A stretch of DNA of 64,000 nucleotides from assembly GCF_039555335.1 (NCBI RefSeq), contig NC_092636.1:61259991-61323990 (forward strand), in the 5' to 3' direction. Under the pieces are notes generated by a model. It saw only the letters and a program-made list of their open reading frames with translations. It was not told the origin of the DNA and made no database searches. This DNA comes from Amphiura filiformis. Lineage: Eukaryota > Echinodermata > Ophiuroidea > Amphilepidida > Amphiuridae. The translations under genes were made by a program, and so were the position numbers. Of this stretch, positions 59,218 to 64,000 are shown piece by piece; position 1 is the first letter of the stretch, and each line of letters opens with the position of its first letter.

Positions 59218-61363
59218 CCAACATGAGAGTAAACCAAATCATGCAACTGTTGGGTTAGTGTTTTATCTAATATTTAGACTCTGTTTTAAGGAAGCTTTTA
59301 TTGCAAATATTTTTTGCAGTGATGACATTCACTATTAAACAAACAATTTTGTTTTTGTTGCATTTGAGAATGTGGGAATCTTTAAACCAGCCATTACATG
59401 ATACCGCAGTAGTCAGCATTATACTTGTGATTGCCCCCACATCTTGTATCCACCCCTGCTTAAAACATTATACTTTGTTTGATGGACATAATAATGTTAT
59501 CAAATTCTCCTCAATTCTGGAATAGGACTGTACGTTAAACCTGATGAGTTGACATTATTGTGCAGCAAATACTGCATATCTAACCCCCGGGATCTAACCC
59601 AAGGGATTCTCATAATGATCATTCATATTTTTATCTCCTTAAATTCCGTCCATTGCTAAAAGGTAACGCTACATGTCTGTGCCGACGACACGTTAAACAA
59701 ACAACAGTCTAGTCCGGGCTCATAAAAAACAAGTCCCGTAGATGCGACATCTTGCGTTTTGCACGAAACCGATTCCCATGATAGGTTTTGGGTTTCACTG
59801 GTGGGGCACACCAAGGTGGACAAATAATATAGTTGTGAATAGATAGTGGAAAAAAGACTGTTAGTCACTGACCATGCTGCATGCGGGCTGCATGTTTGAA
59901 AGATTTGAAAGATTTGGTGTTTGCTTTAAGATATTTGGGCTAGAAGTCTTCAGGTATAACTTTAAAATTTTTAAGGAAAGTTGATTTTTCAATTATAGAG
60001 TACAAAGTTGTACAGCTCAAATTTGGCAAATTTGGCTCAAAATAGTATGATCTTGTTCTAAACAGTAGCATGTACAAGTGCTTACATGCATGTTCATTTT
60101 CACACCCAAATCAGGGTTTTAAATAGCAGGGGCAGAAGCTAAAATGGACTGATATTAACTATACAAAACATCAGCTGATTTTGCATAATTCTGGTAGATT
60201 TACCAGGGGCCCGTCCCTGCTATATATAATTATATTCTTCACATTAAGTATGCACAAAAATATGGTGGCAAATACCTTGCATGCCATGGAACAAAATTCA
60301 AAATGCATGATTGATAACTGCAGTCTAAAATGCACATTGTAATGTTACATACATTATATCAAGGCACAAATAATGTAGTGTGATCATATGCAACAAGAAT
60401 CAGACAAAAGCTTGCATTTTGTCCCATACCAAATAAAAAAGCAAAGTTTTCATTCAAAACGATCACAAACACTGCTGTTGCTCAGCATCTTAATAATTAG
60501 AGTATGCTACACAAACAAGTTTCACGTTCAAAAGAATTCTTGTGGTGTCGATTCTTCTTCCAAAAGGGCAACATTTAATAATTTTGTTTCCAATTGGCGG
60601 TGCACTTTTTATTATTTTGCAAGCGGTTTACCACAATTTTTCGGTTTTGTTCAAGTTATATAACAGGATACAAAGACAGCATAAAAAGGTAGACAATTCT
60701 TCACATGAAACATGATCACTTGTCAGACACAATTTATCAGCACAGCGACTAGACTTGATTTTACGATGCACTGCTCAATGTGTTGTTCAAAATGCCACGT
60801 TTATGCATAAAATTGAAGGGAGACTCACACAAATTAGCGGTTACAGCATATCAGTCACTTTTTTATATTCAACAATTTCTTACTTTTTGTAGAAATGGAG
60901 TGACATAAAGAATGATTGAATGCAACCGGCGGAAGTAGACAAGATTTATTATTACTTCCATGGATTTTTGTGAAATTTCATCTAAATTATCATCTCGATT
61001 ATTTGAAATGCTTAAGATGATCACATGCTCATTTGAAAGCCTGACATATGGTGGCAATATAATCGTTATATGGTAATATTTATAAGATAAAAATATTGAA
61101 TTCAGTTGGTGCTTATTATCTACCCTGCAATTTCAAGTCAACAGGTGTCTGCAGATAATTTTATTGTAGGGAAGGGAATCTTTTTTTCTTGCTATTACAA
61201 GCAGCCCAAGATTAGATTGATCTCATCATCAGTTTGACTCATCAATTCACTTGTTTTATTCTCTTATTCAAGCCGCTTCTTCACTTTAGTTATTTATTAT
61301 TCATTCAATCACTCTTCAATTTGCCGTAGAAGTGATGTAATAGGAGGATTAACTACCATAGCA

Positions 61364-61605
61364 ATAGATGAATACAATTTTTGAATATATCGCCCTGCAC
61401 TACAAGCAGGTTGCACTCAAGGCCTAATACTGATCTTTTCAAAGATACTAATCTTGCAGGTGCAAGTGATCAGCATGTTATGAATATTCTATAGAATTAC
61501 AATCCAGGTCCTTATCCCTGTTCTTTGACATCTGTGGTTCAATGCATAGGTACCGCGTGAATGTTGTAGTGCAGGGCGATGCATTCAAAAATTGTATTCA
61601 TCTAT
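61364..61605. mobile_element. MITE with ATAGATGAATACAATTTTTG termini
   Basis: The left atagatgaatacaatttttg, then aatatatcgccctgcactac, is matched at the right by gtagtgcagggcgatgcatt and caaaaattgtattcatctat, about 40 bp inverted with two or three mismatches. Non-coding. A short (attc)n run follows at about 61615-61640. Confidence 0.85.
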
Positions 61606-64000
61606 TTTGCTTGTTCATTCATTCATTCATCTATTCATTCAATCCTTTTCATTTCTTTACTAATGTTAATTAATTTGCATCCCTTACCCCTTCTTATACC
61701 CACTCATTTTCATATCATGTGTCATGAGAGCTCACAAATCTCCCCCTTCCCTAAATTCACACGCTAAAGCGTCAACAAAACAATAGCACATCCATGTTAA
61801 CTTCATCCATCCACGACCATTCCAACCAAATCCCTGCAATTCCTTGAATGCTCACATCCAATTCATAACACTATCATTCAATATCGAACCTACCTCAATT
61901 ACATCATACAGTAAAAGCGCAACATGAAAAGACTCGCCATGTTTGGAAATATAATGAAGTATTGATGAGTCTCAACTCTCCTACGCATAACATAGCAATT
62001 TAATATCGCATTGGGTTGCATTCAGGGGTGATTTAATATCATACAGTGGCCCAAGTCTATAACAATATCTGCAATCGATACAATTCTTTTTGCTAGAGTT
62101 TCCTGCCTATTTTTAAGGCTAAATATGGTTGTCGACACAATTTATTGATCCGATTAGCACATATCTGAATGTCTTACAAACAATTTATAGAAAAAGTGGA
62201 GAGGTGGGTACCGGAATATGCTGCAGTTTCACAATGCTTTTGTAGACTCTTGGGTTTAGAGTTAGGTTTCAGAAAACTAGTTTACAGAAGGGGTGCTTTT
62301 TCAAAATTGTCTCCAAATACCTAGATAAAGTACTTGTTTTTCACTTTTTTTAGCAAAATGTATCAATATTTTCCAGAATTTGGTCAATTTACCTAATTTT
62401 GATCAATAATTTCCAGAAAATTTGCATATTTGGGTCTTGTTTTCATCAAATTTAATATATTTTTGTGTCAAGTTTTCAGAATCCCAGCTGCAGATCTTCA
62501 TCCCATCCAAAAGCAAGAATACCCCTGGGATAAAAATGCAGACACTAATCAATAGCTATTAAAGATATTTGTAAAAAAATGATGCTTATAAAAAATCATT
62601 CACATCTCAATGAATTTACTGTTAATAGTTTGCAAGCCCAAAGGCAACAGTCGTTATTGTCAATAGCGAACATCAATAGAAAATGATGTAGCTGGTCTGA
62701 TCATGTGACTTATGTCAATTGTCTATGCTTATTTAATGTCTGGACATGATGAATTCAAATATTTTATAGTGCCATATTTTAGCGGCATTCATTTTTAGTC
62801 ATTTGAACTATTTTGAACAATTTTGTGATTTCTTTTATTTGTGATTTATAACAGTTACACATAGGCCTATATGAGTCAAATATATTTTTGCAGACTTTAA
62901 AATTTGAAGTTCTGAAATTTCCTGCAAAAAGTGAGAAAATTAAAATGTCTCGAAATATATCCCACCAAACAGTATTTTAAATTCTATACATAATTGCCAC
63001 TTCCCAAGCATGCTAAGAGAACCAAGTCTAAAATCAACATCAGTTGTATGGTTAATTAACACCAGTTTCAGTATGTTACAAACTGCATGTGTGAAAGACT
63101 AACTATTGAAAGTGTATAAATACTAATAATTAATTTAGTGACAATTTGTTTGCAACATTTAGCCCAACAAAAGCTAAAGGGCTGATGAACTTCGCTTTAA
63201 ATTTGCATATCCACAGATACTTGAACATCAAGAAAGTGCCACTTACACTCAGGATTCAATTGATGTAATTATTCAACACCCTTTTTCATGAAAAACATGC
63301 TTTTTTTTTCATCACCTTTTTCACCCTTTCTCTTTTTTCATTGATTGGATGGTATAAACCTATAGGCCCACATTATGATATAGGAACTTTGTGCAGCACA
63401 GACTTTTATCTCAGCATCTAATTTGTTCTGCTATTTCTTGCAGCCATCAGCTGCATCGTCTGTCAAATAACGTCCACAATTTGCTCGGATTCTAAGGTTT
63501 CAGTTTTCGTCAAGTGTTCCTTATTTCCCCAAATTTGTCTTCATTTCAAAATATTCCCTCAGCAAATCAATTTAGGAAGTCTTTCACAATAAGTGACTGC
63601 AATGTTTTGTCAGAGTTTTCTTCCATTCACCAATGATTGAAAATGTTCCTAAAAATCTTTTAAAAATCCATTTTGTACTTTTCAAAATACCAATGTAAAT
63701 TAGCAAAAAAATACATGTACTTATTATTTCTTTTATGCTTTTGGTTGCCACAGATTCTCACTTTTTCCACATACCATTGAATATAAATTAGCACAATATC
63801 TCGTAAATGAATTGAATTTTTGAGTGCAAAGATTGTAGAGTTTGGGTCATAGATTTATAATTTCAAGTGAACTTTTTTTGTCAAACAAATTGTCAAAAGG
63901 CTGGTATGCTAGAACAGCGACAACCTGATAATATTTTTGTAAAAGTGCAGAAAAATAATGATCAAATTGACCAATTTATGTTTGTTGATCAGTTCTTGGT

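Larger units (their letters stand above)
55660..64000 (-). other. upstream APBB intron; no firm exon seen
   Basis: No sequence matching the first half of PTB1, the WW domain or any other gene was recognised. Holds a microexon candidate at 58820-58834, a possible alternative first exon at 58449-58519, GT-rich and poly-G tracts at 56578-56890, an (AAAC)n run at about 59185-59217 and a MITE at 61364-61605. Confidence 0.6.

Noticed and set aside
1..64000. A new defence, toxin or virus-like system
   Set aside because: Both strands were read and only NSUN7, APBB and non-autonomous transposon debris were recognised; no unexplained multi-gene cassette is present.

Overview
This window is animal nuclear DNA: AT-rich, with short exons joined by GT-AG introns, poly(A) signals, and many short inverted-repeat transposons. 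The two genes and the repeat types suggest a marine invertebrate, probably a deuterostome such as an echinoderm or hemichordate. That placement is an inference; no single sequence here proves it.

Two genes could be rebuilt by hand, and every joined exon is in phase apart from one base noted below. On the + strand, from about 1.2 to 19.3 kb, lies the 3' part of NSUN7, a divergent member of the NOL1/NOP2/Sun RNA m5C methyltransferase family. It has seven firm exons, a possible 12-nt microexon and two alternative last exons. Its 5' exons lie before the window. On the - strand, from about 55.7 down to 37.9 kb, lies the 3' part of an APBB (Fe65) adaptor gene: the second half of PTB1, a glutamine-rich linker, PTB2 and the C-terminal tail, in seven exons. 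Its 5' exons (N-terminal region, WW domain, first half of PTB1) were not found and probably lie beyond 64 kb. The genes run tail to tail, the same arrangement as human NSUN7 and APBB2 on chromosome 4p14, which points to an old conserved linkage.

The APBB exon at 55.4-55.7 kb lacks one base, shown both by the protein match and by exon phase. The APBB intron upstream of it holds a phase-compatible 15-nt microexon candidate at the boundary where vertebrate APBB1 carries its neuronal microexon. A possible alternative first exon also lies there.

Layout: 0-1.2 kb, intron or flank with a hAT-type MITE. 1.2-19.3 kb, NSUN7 with several MITEs in introns and a ~165-bp tandem repeat in its 3' part. 19.3-26.2 kb, gene-free convergent intergenic DNA with MITEs. 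26.2-37.9 kb, gene-free and possibly a very long APBB 3' UTR, with four copies of one MITE family and a 104-bp tandem repeat. 37.9-55.7 kb, APBB exons and large introns carrying a foldback mariner derivative, two hAT-type elements and other palindromes. 55.7-64 kb, upstream APBB intron with the microexon candidate and one more MITE. I saw no rRNA, tRNA, CRISPR array or prokaryotic-type system.
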